A stretch of 64,000 nucleotides of DNA from Pantoea cypripedii (lineage in GTDB: Bacteria > Pseudomonadota > Gammaproteobacteria > Enterobacterales > Enterobacteriaceae). The notes beneath the pieces are model-generated. The model was not told the origin of the DNA and did no database searches. It saw only the letters and a list, made by a program, of their open reading frames with translations. The position numbers and the translations under genes are program-made. Of the stretch, positions 25,213-33,791 are shown piece after piece (position 1 is the first letter of the stretch; each line of letters begins with the position of its first letter). The stretch is taken from the NCBI RefSeq assembly GCF_002095535.1, contig NZ_MLJI01000002.1, positions 71,786 to 135,785 on the forward strand, read 5' to 3'.

Positions 25213-26487
25213 TCAAATCAACGCTTTCCCAGCCAGCCTATCCAGCGCATGCTGGAAAAAACTCACCCGGCCAAAGTTGCCGGATTTCAGCGCCAGCGCC
25301 AGTGGTTTTTCTCCCGCAGAGAATAATGCCGGGACGCCGGGATCAATTTCAGCACCGACCCGCAGCTGGCCGAGGTTTAGCGCGCTAACCACCGCGCCCG
25401 AGGTTTCGCCACCACCCACTACCAGGCGTTGTATTCCGGTTGCATAAACCAGTTTTTTCGCGGTTTCGCCAAACAGCTGATCCAGCGCAGCCGATATTGC
25501 GTGCTGACCATAGCGTTGCTGCGCGCTTTTGATGGTGTCGGGATCGCCGGAAGAATAAACCAGCGGGTATTTATCCAGGTTGGCGCTTATAAAGGCCACC
25601 AGGTCATCCGGCCCTGTGTCGCCTGACATGACGGCATCAAGGGCGATTGGCAGCACCGCCCAGTGGCGCTGGTGCTCCGCGATCTGCCCGAGGGTGGCCC
25701 CCGAACAGCTGCCCACCAGAATCGCGCCCGGTCCCGGCAGAGAAGGGGGTTCTGTCTGACCTCCCTGGGCTTTACCTGCCTGAATAAAGTTATGCGGCAA
25801 AGCGGTGGCGATACCGGAACCGCCGCTAACCAGGCGTGTTCCGGCGGCGGCGATACCGATCAATGTTAAATCATGATCGGTGATCGCATCCGTCACCAGC
25901 AGCGCCGGATCGCCGTTATGCAGCGCCTGACGAATCGCTTCACTACCCTGAACGACCTGCTGCCAGCTGATAAAACCCACCGGGGTTTTCGCCTGGCGGG
26001 CCAGCACCCGGCGGATATCGGCATCGGTCATTGGGGTGAGGGGGTGATGCTCCATGCCGGACTCATTCAGCAGACGGTCACGGACAAACAGATGCCCCTG
26101 ATACAGGGTGCGGCCCATGGCGGGAAACGCCGGGCAGACGATCACGCGTTGCGCGTCCAGCCTGGCGACCAGCGCATCCAGCACCGGACCGATATTGCCT
26201 TCATCGGTAGAATCAAAGGTGGAGCAATATTTAAATACGATCTGCTCGCAGCCCTGATCCAGCAGCCAGTTGCAGGCGGCCAGCGATTGCTGTACCGCCT
26301 CTGCGGCAGGCAATGAACGCGATTTCAGCGCGACCACACCGACCTCAACATCCGGTGATGCCGGTTGTTGTTGCAGGCCGAGATATTGCGTGGTGCGCAG
26401 TCCGCCTTCACCCGGCAGACCTTTGGTAAAGGTCACGGCGATATCGCTGGCACCGGTAAAATCATCTGCAATCACACCAATTAACAT
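25213..26487 (-). CDS. otnK: four-carbon acid sugar kinase (OtnK-type, DUF1537)
   Basis: The 424-aa protein is collinear with YgbK/OtnK: N-terminal VIADDFTGASDIAVTF, FKYCSTFDSTDEGNIGPVLD, the GGSGIATAL loop, GSCSGATLGQI, and the C-terminal nucleotide-binding VVGGGETSGAVV and LALKSGNFG. Family knowledge: 3-oxo-tetronate kinases phosphorylate 2- or 3-oxo four-carbon acids at C4 using ATP before OtnC decarboxylation to dihydroxyacetone phosphate. It overlaps the upstream racemase-fold gene by 7 bp, forming a two-gene operon that faces the divergent FMN dehydrogenase. The exact substrate stereochemistry cannot be read from sequence. Confidence 0.85.
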   Translation of the reverse strand: MLIGVIADDFTGASDIAVTFTKGLPGEGGLRTTQYLGLQQQPASPDVEVGVVALKSRSLPAAEAVQQSLAACNWLLDQGCEQIVFKYCSTFDSTDEGNIGPVLDALVARLDAQRVIVCPAFPAMGRTLYQGHLFVRDRLLNESGMEHHPLTPMTDADIRRVLARQAKTPVGFISWQQVVQGSEAIRQALHNGDPALLVTDAITDHDLTLIGIAAAGTRLVSGGSGIATALPHNFIQAGKAQGGQTEPPSLPGPGAILVGSCSGATLGQIAEHQRHWAVLPIALDAVMSGDTGPDDLVAFISANLDKYPLVYSSGDPDTIKSAQQRYGQHAISAALDQLFGETAKKLVYATGIQRLVVGGGETSGAVVSALNLGQLRVGAEIDPGVPALFSAGEKPLALALKSGNFGRVSFFQHALDRLAGKALI

Positions 26488-27149
26488 GATGCTGCTCCTG
26501 TCACCTGCAACTTCATCTTATCGACCGCCGCATGGGGGGCCGTCAGTACCGGTACATTAATGTTACTGCGCACCGCTTCCGCCGCCTGCGAGGTGGAGAA
26601 GTGCGCCAGCATAATCACATCGCAATGGCTGAGCTGAGGAGCGGCGGCGGCCACCAGGCGGTTATGGCTGGCGACATCGCCTTTACGCAGCAGGTCGATG
26701 GCATCGGGCACCAGCACGCTCTCCAGTGTCGCCGTGGATCCGATTAACGACGCGTAGTGATCGAACTCCTGGGTCATGGTGCCGAGTGAAGGGCCAAACG
26801 TTGCCAGCATGCCAATGCGCTGGCCCTGTTGCAGCGCGGCTTCAAACATCGCTTCGTTAGGTTTCAGCACCGGAACCGGTACGCTGGCTGCCAGTGCGTC
26901 GATCGCCGGGCCGAATGCGGAGCAGGTCACCAGAATCCCCTGTGCCTGCATGGCGAAGCCGTAGCGCCCGAAAGCGACAAAGCGGTCGGTCAGAGCTGCT
27001 GACAACTGTTCTTCCTTCGCCCGGTCAAGGGTCAGGCCGTCATCAAGCAGGTTCACTACTTCGGCTTCAGGCCAGTTATCTTTAAACGCGTTCTGTACCG
27101 GAGCCATGGCTACCGGCGTCGCGTGCAGTAAAACAATTCGTGTTGTCAT
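26481..27149 (-). CDS. Asp/Glu racemase-superfamily protein with a single active-site Cys
   Basis: The 222-aa protein has the two-domain aspartate/glutamate/hydantoin racemase fold. The first catalytic Cys is present in GILVTCSAFGPAID. At the second site, where a racemase has a Cys in a GCxG/T segment, this protein reads VIMLAHFSTSQA and has no Cys. Single-Cys members include decarboxylases, while two-Cys members racemise or isomerise. Co-operonic with the OtnK-type kinase, it could replace OtnI (2-oxo-tetronate isomerase), which is absent here. That is a hypothesis. Its promoter region is shared with the FMN dehydrogenase and carries LacI-type operators. Confidence 0.75.
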   Translation of the reverse strand: MTTRIVLLHATPVAMAPVQNAFKDNWPEAEVVNLLDDGLTLDRAKEEQLSAALTDRFVAFGRYGFAMQAQGILVTCSAFGPAIDALAASVPVPVLKPNEAMFEAALQQGQRIGMLATFGPSLGTMTQEFDHYASLIGSTATLESVLVPDAIDLLRKGDVASHNRLVAAAAPQLSHCDVIMLAHFSTSQAAEAVRSNINVPVLTAPHAAVDKMKLQVTGAASC

Positions 27150-27216
27150 CTTTTATTCCCGTCGCGGAAGAGTTGCGCTGAGTCGCTACAACACCATAAC
27201 TTGCGCGATATGAAAA

Positions 27217-27230
27217 TGTAAGGGCTTACA
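27217..27230. promoter_or_regulatory. LacI-type operator, copy 1
   Basis: TGTAAGGGCTTACA is an inverted repeat (TGTAAG-GG-CTTACA) in the divergent promoter between the racemase-fold gene and the FMN dehydrogenase. The same motif recurs at 27318, 30385 and 30417. Confidence 0.6.
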
Positions 27231-27317
27231 AAATTGCGCGTATGGTGACATCGATCACATAAAAAAACTCAATTCCTGTCAGGATTAGCGTGGGATGCAT
27301 TCACCTGAGTGCCAATT

Positions 27318-27331
27318 TGAAATCGCTTACA
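27318..27331. promoter_or_regulatory. LacI-type operator, copy 2
   Basis: TGAAATCGCTTACA matches the shared pattern TGWAAKSGCTTACW, 16 bp before the FMN dehydrogenase start codon, where bound repressor would block transcription. Confidence 0.55.
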
Positions 27332-27346
27332 CGCTGAGAGCGCAAT

Positions 27347-28597
27347 ATGACAACACATGGAGAGACGACATCGTTAGATGCGGTGGTAACCCCACAGGCG
27401 CAAACCCGTCCGGCTAATACGGTGCCACGACCCTTCCGCGACCTGCTGGCTTTGGAAGATTTTGAGCGACACGCGCGCAAGCGCTTACCGAATATGATTT
27501 ATCAGTACGTGGCGGGTGGGGTAGAAACCGGACGCGGTATCGCGGCCTGTTATGAAGCGTATCAGCAGTATGTCTTTGTTCCGCGTATGTTTCGTGACGT
27601 ATCGGGGCGCGACCAGAGCGTCAGCCTGTTCGGCCATAACTGGTCCCATCCGTTTGGCGTTGCGCCGCTGGGTGGTGCTTCATTCGTCAGCTATCGCGCC
27701 GACATCATGCTGGCGCGCGCTGCCCGCGCGATGAACGTGCCGATGATTCTCAGCGCCTCGTCGCTGATCCCACTGGAAGATGTGATCGCTGAGAACCCGA
27801 ACGCCTGGTTCCAGGCGTATCTGGCCGGAGATCAGCCACGTATTGATCGGTTGGTGGACCGGGTCGCGCGCGCCGGTTATCAGACGCTGGTGGTCACTGG
27901 CGATACCCCGATGCTTGGCAATCGCGAGCACAATACCCGCAGCGGCTTCAGTATGCCGATCAAACTCACCCCGAAAGTGATGTGGCAGAGCGTGTTAAGT
28001 CCGCGCTGGCTGCTCGGCACCGTGGCCCAGACCTTTCTGCGTCATGGCGCGCCGCATTTCGAAAACACTGATGCTGAACGCGGGCCGCCGATGATGTCCA
28101 GCAAAGTGCGTAACACCAATTCACGCGACAAACTGAGCTGGAAGCATGTCGAAGCGATCCGCAAAAAATGGCGCGGCAATCTGGTGATCAAAGGGTTGAT
28201 GTCGCCGGACGATGCGTTTATTGCCCGCGACCTCGGCGCGGATGCGGTCATCCTTTCCAACCACGGTGGTCGCCAGCTTGATCATACCGTGCCGCCACTG
28301 CATACCTTAGCGGAAATCGCTGCCGCCAAAGGGGACATGAAGGTGATTATCGACAGCGGCATCCGGCGTGGCACCGACGTGATGAAAGCCATGGCACTGG
28401 GCGCGGATTTTGTCTTTCTTGGCCGCCCGTGGCTGTATGGCGCGGTAATTGGCGCACAGGCGGGTATTGAACATGGCATGCATATTCTGCGCGACGAGAT
28501 CGACCGTGATATGGCGTTAATTGGCGTGACACGTCCGGATCAGCTGGACAAATCATTGCTGCGTCGCGCCCCGTTATTTGCCCGTGAGGAGGGATGA
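27347..28597 (+). CDS. FMN-dependent alpha-hydroxy acid dehydrogenase/oxidase (LldD-like)
   Basis: The 416-aa TIM-barrel flavoenzyme resembles lactate/glycolate/mandelate oxidising proteins: MIYQYVAGGVETG near 50, PFGVAPLGGASF, the VVTGDTPMLGNREHN strand, the Lys in GNLVIKGLMSPDDA, the catalytic His in ILSNHGGRQLD (about residue 305) and IIDSGIRRGTDVMKAMALGA for FMN phosphate. It removes two electrons from C2 of an alpha-hydroxyacid, passing them to O2, quinone or a cytochrome. In this cluster it is well placed to oxidise a tetronate-like acid at C2, replacing the NAD-dependent LtnD enzyme. Its stop overlaps the next start by 4 bp. Confidence 0.9.
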   Translation: MTTHGETTSLDAVVTPQAQTRPANTVPRPFRDLLALEDFERHARKRLPNMIYQYVAGGVETGRGIAACYEAYQQYVFVPRMFRDVSGRDQSVSLFGHNWSHPFGVAPLGGASFVSYRADIMLARAARAMNVPMILSASSLIPLEDVIAENPNAWFQAYLAGDQPRIDRLVDRVARAGYQTLVVTGDTPMLGNREHNTRSGFSMPIKLTPKVMWQSVLSPRWLLGTVAQTFLRHGAPHFENTDAERGPPMMSSKVRNTNSRDKLSWKHVEAIRKKWRGNLVIKGLMSPDDAFIARDLGADAVILSNHGGRQLDHTVPPLHTLAEIAAAKGDMKVIIDSGIRRGTDVMKAMALGADFVFLGRPWLYGAVIGAQAGIEHGMHILRDEIDRDMALIGVTRPDQLDKSLLRRAPLFAREEG

Positions 28598-29289
28598 TGG
28601 TGACCTTGCACATCTACAGCGCGCTGGCACTGAGTGCGCCGTTCGAGCGGCTTGCCCGTTTATGGCAGGCGGCGTATCCGCAGATCGCGCTGCAGTTCCG
28701 CTGGCATCCGAGCACCGTGATTGAGCAGCAGATCAACGCCGGGCAGGGGGCGGATATAGTCATCGCCACGGTGGAGACGCTGGACCGTTTAACCCAATCC
28801 GGACGGGCGGAAACCGCAAGCCGCATCGAGCTGGTGGATTCGCCAATCGGGCTGGCAGTGCTGGCGGGTGCGCCAAAGCCGCCGATTCACGATACCCAGG
28901 CGCTGGTGCAGTCGCTGCTGGCGGCGCGTTCGGTGGCGTGGTCGGAAGCCGGGGCCAGCGGCATTTATTTTTCCGGCCTGCTGAAAACGCTGGGCATTGA
29001 CGACGCGCTCCGCGCCCGGGGCTCGGTGATCCCGGCCGGGTTTACCGCCGAACAACTGGTGAACGGGAAGGCGGATGTGGCGGTGCAGCAAATCAGCGAG
29101 CTGCTGATGGTGGAGGGGATTGAGATCGTCGGGCCGCTGCCAGCGGAGGTCCAGCAACCTATCTCGCTGTCAGCGGCGCTGCTGGCTACGGTGCAACAGC
29201 GCGAGGCGGCAGAGACATTGCTGGCCTGGCTGAAAACACCGGCGGTGACGGATGTTTTCAGCCATTTTGGGCTGGTGAGCCGCAGTTAA
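28594..29289 (+). CDS. leaderless substrate-binding-protein-like (ModA-type)
   Basis: The 231-aa protein has the type II periplasmic binding fold of the ModA/extracellular solute-binding family: LHIYSALALSAPFERLARLW, INAGQGADIVIATVETLDRL and GFTAEQLVNGKADVAVQQIS. No signal peptide or lipobox is present and no transport genes are adjacent, so it should stay in the cytosol. It is translationally coupled to the FMN dehydrogenase (ATGA). It might sense or bind a pathway intermediate, or act as an accessory protein. It ends tail to tail (4-bp overlap) with the LacI regulator gene. Confidence 0.8.
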   Translation: MMVTLHIYSALALSAPFERLARLWQAAYPQIALQFRWHPSTVIEQQINAGQGADIVIATVETLDRLTQSGRAETASRIELVDSPIGLAVLAGAPKPPIHDTQALVQSLLAARSVAWSEAGASGIYFSGLLKTLGIDDALRARGSVIPAGFTAEQLVNGKADVAVQQISELLMVEGIEIVGPLPAEVQQPISLSAALLATVQQREAAETLLAWLKTPAVTDVFSHFGLVSRS

Positions 29290-30323
29290 CGCTCCGCGCG
29301 GGGCACGGAGCCGCTGCTGCCCCGCACAATCAGTTCCGTTTTGATCAGCGTATGCCGTTGTGACGGCTGATTATTCAGCGTTGCCAGCAGGTATTCCGCC
29401 GCGTGGGTGCCAATCGACGCCAGATCGACGCGCATGGTGGTCAGCGGATGTTCCAGATGCTCGGCGTATTCGTAATCGTTGAAACCGACGATGGAGATAT
29501 CGTTAGGAATGCGCAGATAGCGCTCGCTGGCGGCGCGCATCGCACCAAAAGCCAGCAAATCATTACCACAGATGATGGCGGTGGGCGGTTCCGGGCTGTC
29601 CAGCAGACGGAAAACCGCTTTGCGCGCATCGTTCATGCTGTAGGCGTTATCAATCAGATGGCTTTCCGGCAGGGTCAGACCTTGCGCGGCCAGCGCTTTG
29701 CGCGTGCCGTACAGACGATCGGAGATACGATCGTTCGAAGGCGGCGTGCCGACAATCACCCCAAAGCGGGTATGTCCCAGCGCCAGCAAATGGCTGGCAA
29801 TGGTCTGGGCGGCCCCCTCGCTGTCGTACCCTACGCAGGGTTTCTCGCTATCCTGGGAAAAAGTTTGCACGCAGGGCAGATCCTGCGCGTTGATGCGCTC
29901 CCATAACTTCGGATGATGGGTATGGCCCACCAGCATCAGGCCATCGATGCCGTATTCAATCAGTTTGTTAACTTCTTTCAGCTCGGTATCAGGGTCGAAA
30001 TTGGAGTTGGCCAGCAGCAGCGTATAACCCGCGTCGTGGATTAACTGCTGAAATGCTGCCAGCGGACGCGAGAAAGTCTCGGTAGCCAGTGTCGGCACCA
30101 CGGCACCAATCGTCATGCTGCGGCGCGAGGCCAGGGTACGCGCGGCGCGGTTAATCACATATCCCAGTTCTTCACACGCCTTTTCCACCGCCGCCTTGCT
30201 TTTGGCTTTGACGGTGTCGCTGCCATTCAGTACGCGTGATACGGTCGCGGTGGAGACGCCAGACAGGCGTGCGACATCCTCCAGCGAGACGCGTCCAGAT
30301 CCATTCTGCTTTTCACTCATCAA
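29286..30323 (-). CDS. LacI-family transcriptional regulator
   Basis: The 345-aa repressor has an N-terminal helix-turn-helix (about residues 12-35, VSLEDVARLSGVSTATVSRV), a hinge helix at RAARTLASRR and a periplasmic-binding-like sensor domain (GAVVPTLATETFSRPLAAFQ onward; ICGNDLLAFGAMRAA; VGFNDYEYAEHL). The closest named relatives are gluconate repressors such as GntR/IdnR of Enterobacteria. Motif copies just upstream of its start and in the 27.2-27.3 kb promoter imply that it regulates the otnK-, FMN dehydrogenase- and permease-led units and itself. The inducer is probably the acid sugar or an intermediate. Confidence 0.9.
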   Translation of the reverse strand: MMSEKQNGSGRVSLEDVARLSGVSTATVSRVLNGSDTVKAKSKAAVEKACEELGYVINRAARTLASRRSMTIGAVVPTLATETFSRPLAAFQQLIHDAGYTLLLANSNFDPDTELKEVNKLIEYGIDGLMLVGHTHHPKLWERINAQDLPCVQTFSQDSEKPCVGYDSEGAAQTIASHLLALGHTRFGVIVGTPPSNDRISDRLYGTRKALAAQGLTLPESHLIDNAYSMNDARKAVFRLLDSPEPPTAIICGNDLLAFGAMRAASERYLRIPNDISIVGFNDYEYAEHLEHPLTTMRVDLASIGTHAAEYLLATLNNQPSQRHTLIKTELIVRGSSGSVPRAER

Positions 30324-30384
30324 GTCACTCCTGTTGAAACAGTGAGCTTGTCCACAAAATTCGCAGACAAACGCCCTGCAATTT

Positions 30385-30398
30385 TGAAAGCGCTTACT
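30385..30398. promoter_or_regulatory. LacI-type operator, copy 3
   Basis: TGAAAGCGCTTACT in the divergent promoter between the LacI regulator and the permease, 32 bp (about three helical turns) from copy 4. Confidence 0.6.
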
Positions 30399-30416
30399 TT
30401 CGGCTTGACTCCATTT

Positions 30417-30430
30417 TGTAATCGCTTACT
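30417..30430. promoter_or_regulatory. LacI-type operator, copy 4
   Basis: TGTAATCGCTTACT, fourth instance of the shared TGWAAKSGCTTACW motif. Same-face spacing with copy 3 suggests cooperative binding. Confidence 0.6.
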
Positions 30431-30585
30431 TTTTACCTCATGTTATCAGGTTGGGGTGGCCTGCTCACGTTTAATTAACGGTTTTATGACTTTTCACCCC
30501 ATTTGGTAAACAAACAGTCTCTGATGACCGCCGCGCGGCAGCAGAACCTCTTGTTACTCATAAATAAATCATAAAGGAATTCACC

Positions 30586-31908
30586 ATGCGCAGATATCCA
30601 CGTATTCGCTGGCTGATGATCGTGTTCTGCTTTTTCGCCATCGCCATTAACTATATCGACCGTATCAACCTCGCGATCGCCGCGCCGCATATCAAAGCCG
30701 ATCTCGGGCTGGATGATGTCAGCATGGGGCTGATCCTTGGTGCCTTCTTCTGGACTTACGCTCTGCTGCAAATCCCGGCGGGGCGCATTATCGACAAACT
30801 GGGCACCCGGGTCGGACTGGCGCTGGCTGTGGGCTGGTGGTCGCTATTTACCGTGTTTACCGCCTTTGGTAAAGGATTCACCTCAATTTTTGCGGCCCGC
30901 CTGATGTTAGGTGTGGGCGAATCCGGTGGTTATCCGGGTTGCGCCAAGGTGGTCTACAACTGGTTTGCGAAAAAAGAGCGCGCTACCGCCAGCGGCATTT
31001 TTGATGCGGGTCCGCGTGCCGGGAGTGCGCTGGCGCTGCCGCTGGTGGCCTGGCTGATCAGCACCTGGGACTGGGAAACGTCCTTTGTGGTCACCGGGGC
31101 GCTGGGTCTGGTGTGGGTGGTGATCTGGCTGGCGTTTTACCGTGAGCCGGAGGATATGAAGGGGCTGGATGAAACTGAACGTCAGAACCTGCTGGAAGAT
31201 CGCGCCGCGCCGACGGTGAGTGCCAATGCCGATGTGAAGATTGGTGCGCTGTTCCGCTACCGCACGGTGTGGGGCATGATGATCGGCTTCTTCTGCATGA
31301 ACTTCGCCACCTATTTCTTTGTGACCTGGTTCCCGACTTACCTGACCATGGCGCATGGCTTCTCCCTGAAAGAACTGGGTACGCTCGGCGCGATCCCGGC
31401 GCTGATGGGTATTCCCGGCAGCCTGTTAGGCGGAGTGGTGTCCGACTGGTTGTACCGTAAAGGTTACAGCCTGACCACCGCCCGCAAAACCTGCCTGATT
31501 GCCGGGATGCTGCTGTCGTCAGTGATCGCCTTCGCTGCCTTTACCGACAGCATCGCGGTGATCCTGACGCTGTTCTCGCTGACCTATGCCGGTCTGGCAT
31601 TCACCGCCGCCAATATCTGGACCTTACCCGCCGATGTGGCACCGGCTTCCGGTTATGTGGCGACACTCGGCGGCATCCAGAACTTCGCCGGTAACCTCGC
31701 CGGGATTGTCACTGCCTCCTTTACCGGCCTGATGCTGACCCTGAGTCACGGCTCATTCGTGGTGCCGCTGCTGGTGGCGGGCGGTATCTGTGTGCTCGGT
31801 GCCGTTAACTTTATGTTCATCATGGGCAAAATCGAACCCCTCAAACTCACCCCTGCTGACGACGTTGATGTTGTGGCAACCACCAGCAAAAAAGGAGAGC
31901 TGTTATGA
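30586..31908 (+). CDS. MFS permease, anion:cation symporter family (GudP/GarP-like)
   Basis: The 440-aa 12-helix transporter has the ACS family opening MIVFCFFAIAINYIDRINLA, then ASGIFDAGPRAGSALALPL and FATYFFVTWFPTYLTMAHGF. It resembles galactonate, glucarate and galactarate symporters, which import sugar acids with protons. A GGAATTC region precedes the ATG. It is the first gene of a unit with the OtnC-like gene (ATGA overlap) and lies divergent to the LacI repressor. It probably brings the acid sugar produced or present in the periplasm into the cytosol. Confidence 0.9.
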   Translation: MRRYPRIRWLMIVFCFFAIAINYIDRINLAIAAPHIKADLGLDDVSMGLILGAFFWTYALLQIPAGRIIDKLGTRVGLALAVGWWSLFTVFTAFGKGFTSIFAARLMLGVGESGGYPGCAKVVYNWFAKKERATASGIFDAGPRAGSALALPLVAWLISTWDWETSFVVTGALGLVWVVIWLAFYREPEDMKGLDETERQNLLEDRAAPTVSANADVKIGALFRYRTVWGMMIGFFCMNFATYFFVTWFPTYLTMAHGFSLKELGTLGAIPALMGIPGSLLGGVVSDWLYRKGYSLTTARKTCLIAGMLLSSVIAFAAFTDSIAVILTLFSLTYAGLAFTAANIWTLPADVAPASGYVATLGGIQNFAGNLAGIVTASFTGLMLTLSHGSFVVPLLVAGGICVLGAVNFMFIMGKIEPLKLTPADDVDVVATTSKKGELL

Positions 31909-32543
31909 AAAGTGAAAATCAGATCCGTGAGGAGATTGTCCAGGTCGGAGCTGATCTGTTCAACCGCGGCTACACCACCGGAACGGCGGGGAACATTAGC
32001 GCCCGGCTGGAGGATGGCTGGCTGATCACCCCCACCGATGCCTGCCTCGGTCATCTGGAAGCGGCGCGCATTGCCAAAGTCAGTCTGGATGGTGAGTGGG
32101 TGTCCGGCGATAAGCCATCGAAAACCCTGCTGCTGCATCGCCAGATTTATGACCGTAATCCCGAAGCACAGGGGGTGGTGCATACCCATTCGACCCATCT
32201 GGTGCAGCTGACGCTGGCTGGGGTATGGCAACGGGACAGCATTCTGCCGCCGCTGACGCCGTATCAGGTGATGAAAGTGGGACGCATACCGCTGATCGGT
32301 TATCAGCGTCCCGGTCATCCGGCGGTGGCAGAGCAGGTGGCCGGACTGGCGAATGAGGTGCGCGGTGTGATGCTGGAACGCCTGGGGCCGGTTATCTGGG
32401 GCGCATCGGTCTCGGCCGCCAGCTTCGCGCTGGAGGAGCTGGAAGAAACCGCGCGCCTGTGGCTGAACTGCACTGATAAACCCGCCGCGCTGGCTGATGC
32501 AGCGGTGCAGGAGCTTTGCGCCCACTTCAGCACTCGCTGGTAA
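31905..32543 (+). CDS. OtnC-like class II aldolase with altered active site
   Basis: The 212-aa protein is collinear with OtnC/YgbL (RGYTTGTAGNISARL, LITPTDACLGHLEAA, VVHTHSTH, then WGASVSAASFALEELEETAR). Two expected active-site residues are changed. In the GDKPSKE-like segment the catalytic Glu is Thr (GDKPSKTLLLH). The third metal-ligand His of the NHGPV-like segment is Leu (ERLGPVIWG). The first two His of H-x-H are retained. Class II aldolases need the third His for zinc, so this protein may be inactive, use another ligand, or do different chemistry. It is co-transcribed with the MFS permease. Confidence 0.8.
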   Translation: MKSENQIREEIVQVGADLFNRGYTTGTAGNISARLEDGWLITPTDACLGHLEAARIAKVSLDGEWVSGDKPSKTLLLHRQIYDRNPEAQGVVHTHSTHLVQLTLAGVWQRDSILPPLTPYQVMKVGRIPLIGYQRPGHPAVAEQVAGLANEVRGVMLERLGPVIWGASVSAASFALEELEETARLWLNCTDKPAALADAAVQELCAHFSTRW

Positions 32544-32588
32544 CGCACGCTGTACCCTACAACGAGCAGACGATATAAAGAGAAGACC

Positions 32589-33740
32589 ATGAAAAAAACG
32601 CTAATGGCGGCAGGTATGATGCTTTTTGCTACATCACTGATGGCACAGGAAACACCGAGCTACGTCTATGTCTCGAATGGTGACAGCGGTACCGTCACCG
32701 CGTATCAGCTGGATAAGGTTAACCACCATCTGCAACCGATCGGCGAGTATCCGACCGGTCTGAAAAGTATGCCGATGGTGGTGTCGAACGATAAAAAGAC
32801 GCTGTATGTCTCGGTACGCAGCAAGCCATACCACGTCTCGGCATGGCATATCGGCGATGGCGGCAAACTCAGCCATTTTGCCGATACGCCGCTGCCGGAA
32901 GCGATGGCATATGTGGCGCTGGATAAAACTGGTCGCTTTTTGCTGTCGTCATCTTATGGCGGCGATCTGTTTAGCATCAACCGCATCGCAGCGGATGGTA
33001 AAGTGGAAAGTGCCCCGGTGCAGGTGGTGCACACCGGTAAACGCGCGCATGCAATCCAGACCGATCCCAGCAACCGCTTCCTGTTTGTCCCGCTGCTGGG
33101 CGCGGATCAGCTGTTGCAGTTCCGCTTTGACCCGGCCAGCGGCAAGGCCAGCCCCAATTCTCCCGCTTTTGTGAATATCCAGCGCGAAGCCGCCACCGGC
33201 CCACGCCATTTTGTCTTTGCACCCCAGCGCGATCGGGCCGGACAACAAAACATGTATCTGCTGACCGAGATGGCAGGCAATATCTCGCGCCTGACGCTGA
33301 ATAATGACGGCACCATGACCGAGCATGAGGCTACGCCGTCGCTCGTTCCGGCTATTGCCCGCGATATGCAGCGCGGCGAGGCGCGCCCATTGACCGGTGA
33401 CGACGATCTGCCCAAATCGGCAAAACCGCGTCTGTGGCAGGCGGATATCCACATCACTCCCGATGGCCGCTTCCTGTATTCCACCGAACGGACCAGCAGT
33501 CATATCACCGCATTTCGGGTATCGCCAGAAGATGGCCGACTGCAATTGATTAACAGCACGCAAACCGAAACTCAGCCGCGTGGCTTTGCTATTGATAATA
33601 GCGGCCACTATTTAATCGAGTCCGGGCAGAAGTCGGATAAGGTTGCGCTTTATTCCATCGATCAGCAAAGCGGCAAGCTGTCTTTAATTGAGCGCGTTCC
33701 GACCGGTGCCGGCGCGAATTGGGTGACTATCGTCGAATAA
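32589..33740 (+). CDS. periplasmic lactonase-family beta-propeller (Pgl-like)
   Basis: The 383-aa protein has a Sec signal (AAGMMLFATSLMAQE, cleavage about residue 20) followed by a seven-bladed propeller of the 6-phosphogluconolactonase (YbhE/Pgl) family: YVYVSNGDSGTVTAYQLD, YVALDKTGRFLLSSSYGGD, RAHAIQTDPSNRFLFVPLLG, DIHITPDGRFLYSTERTSS and PRGFAIDNSGHYLIESG. Cytosolic Pgl acts on 6-phosphogluconolactone; a secreted one more likely opens non-phosphorylated aldonolactones produced by the periplasmic dehydrogenase encoded just downstream. It begins 45 bp after the OtnC-like gene, so it may share its transcript. Confidence 0.85.
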   Translation: MKKTLMAAGMMLFATSLMAQETPSYVYVSNGDSGTVTAYQLDKVNHHLQPIGEYPTGLKSMPMVVSNDKKTLYVSVRSKPYHVSAWHIGDGGKLSHFADTPLPEAMAYVALDKTGRFLLSSSYGGDLFSINRIAADGKVESAPVQVVHTGKRAHAIQTDPSNRFLFVPLLGADQLLQFRFDPASGKASPNSPAFVNIQREAATGPRHFVFAPQRDRAGQQNMYLLTEMAGNISRLTLNNDGTMTEHEATPSLVPAIARDMQRGEARPLTGDDDLPKSAKPRLWQADIHITPDGRFLYSTERTSSHITAFRVSPEDGRLQLINSTQTETQPRGFAIDNSGHYLIESGQKSDKVALYSIDQQSGKLSLIERVPTGAGANWVTIVE

Positions 33741-33791
33741 ATAAGTTATGTCCGGTTATTAATATTCTCATGCGTTAAACAAGGAGTTCTT

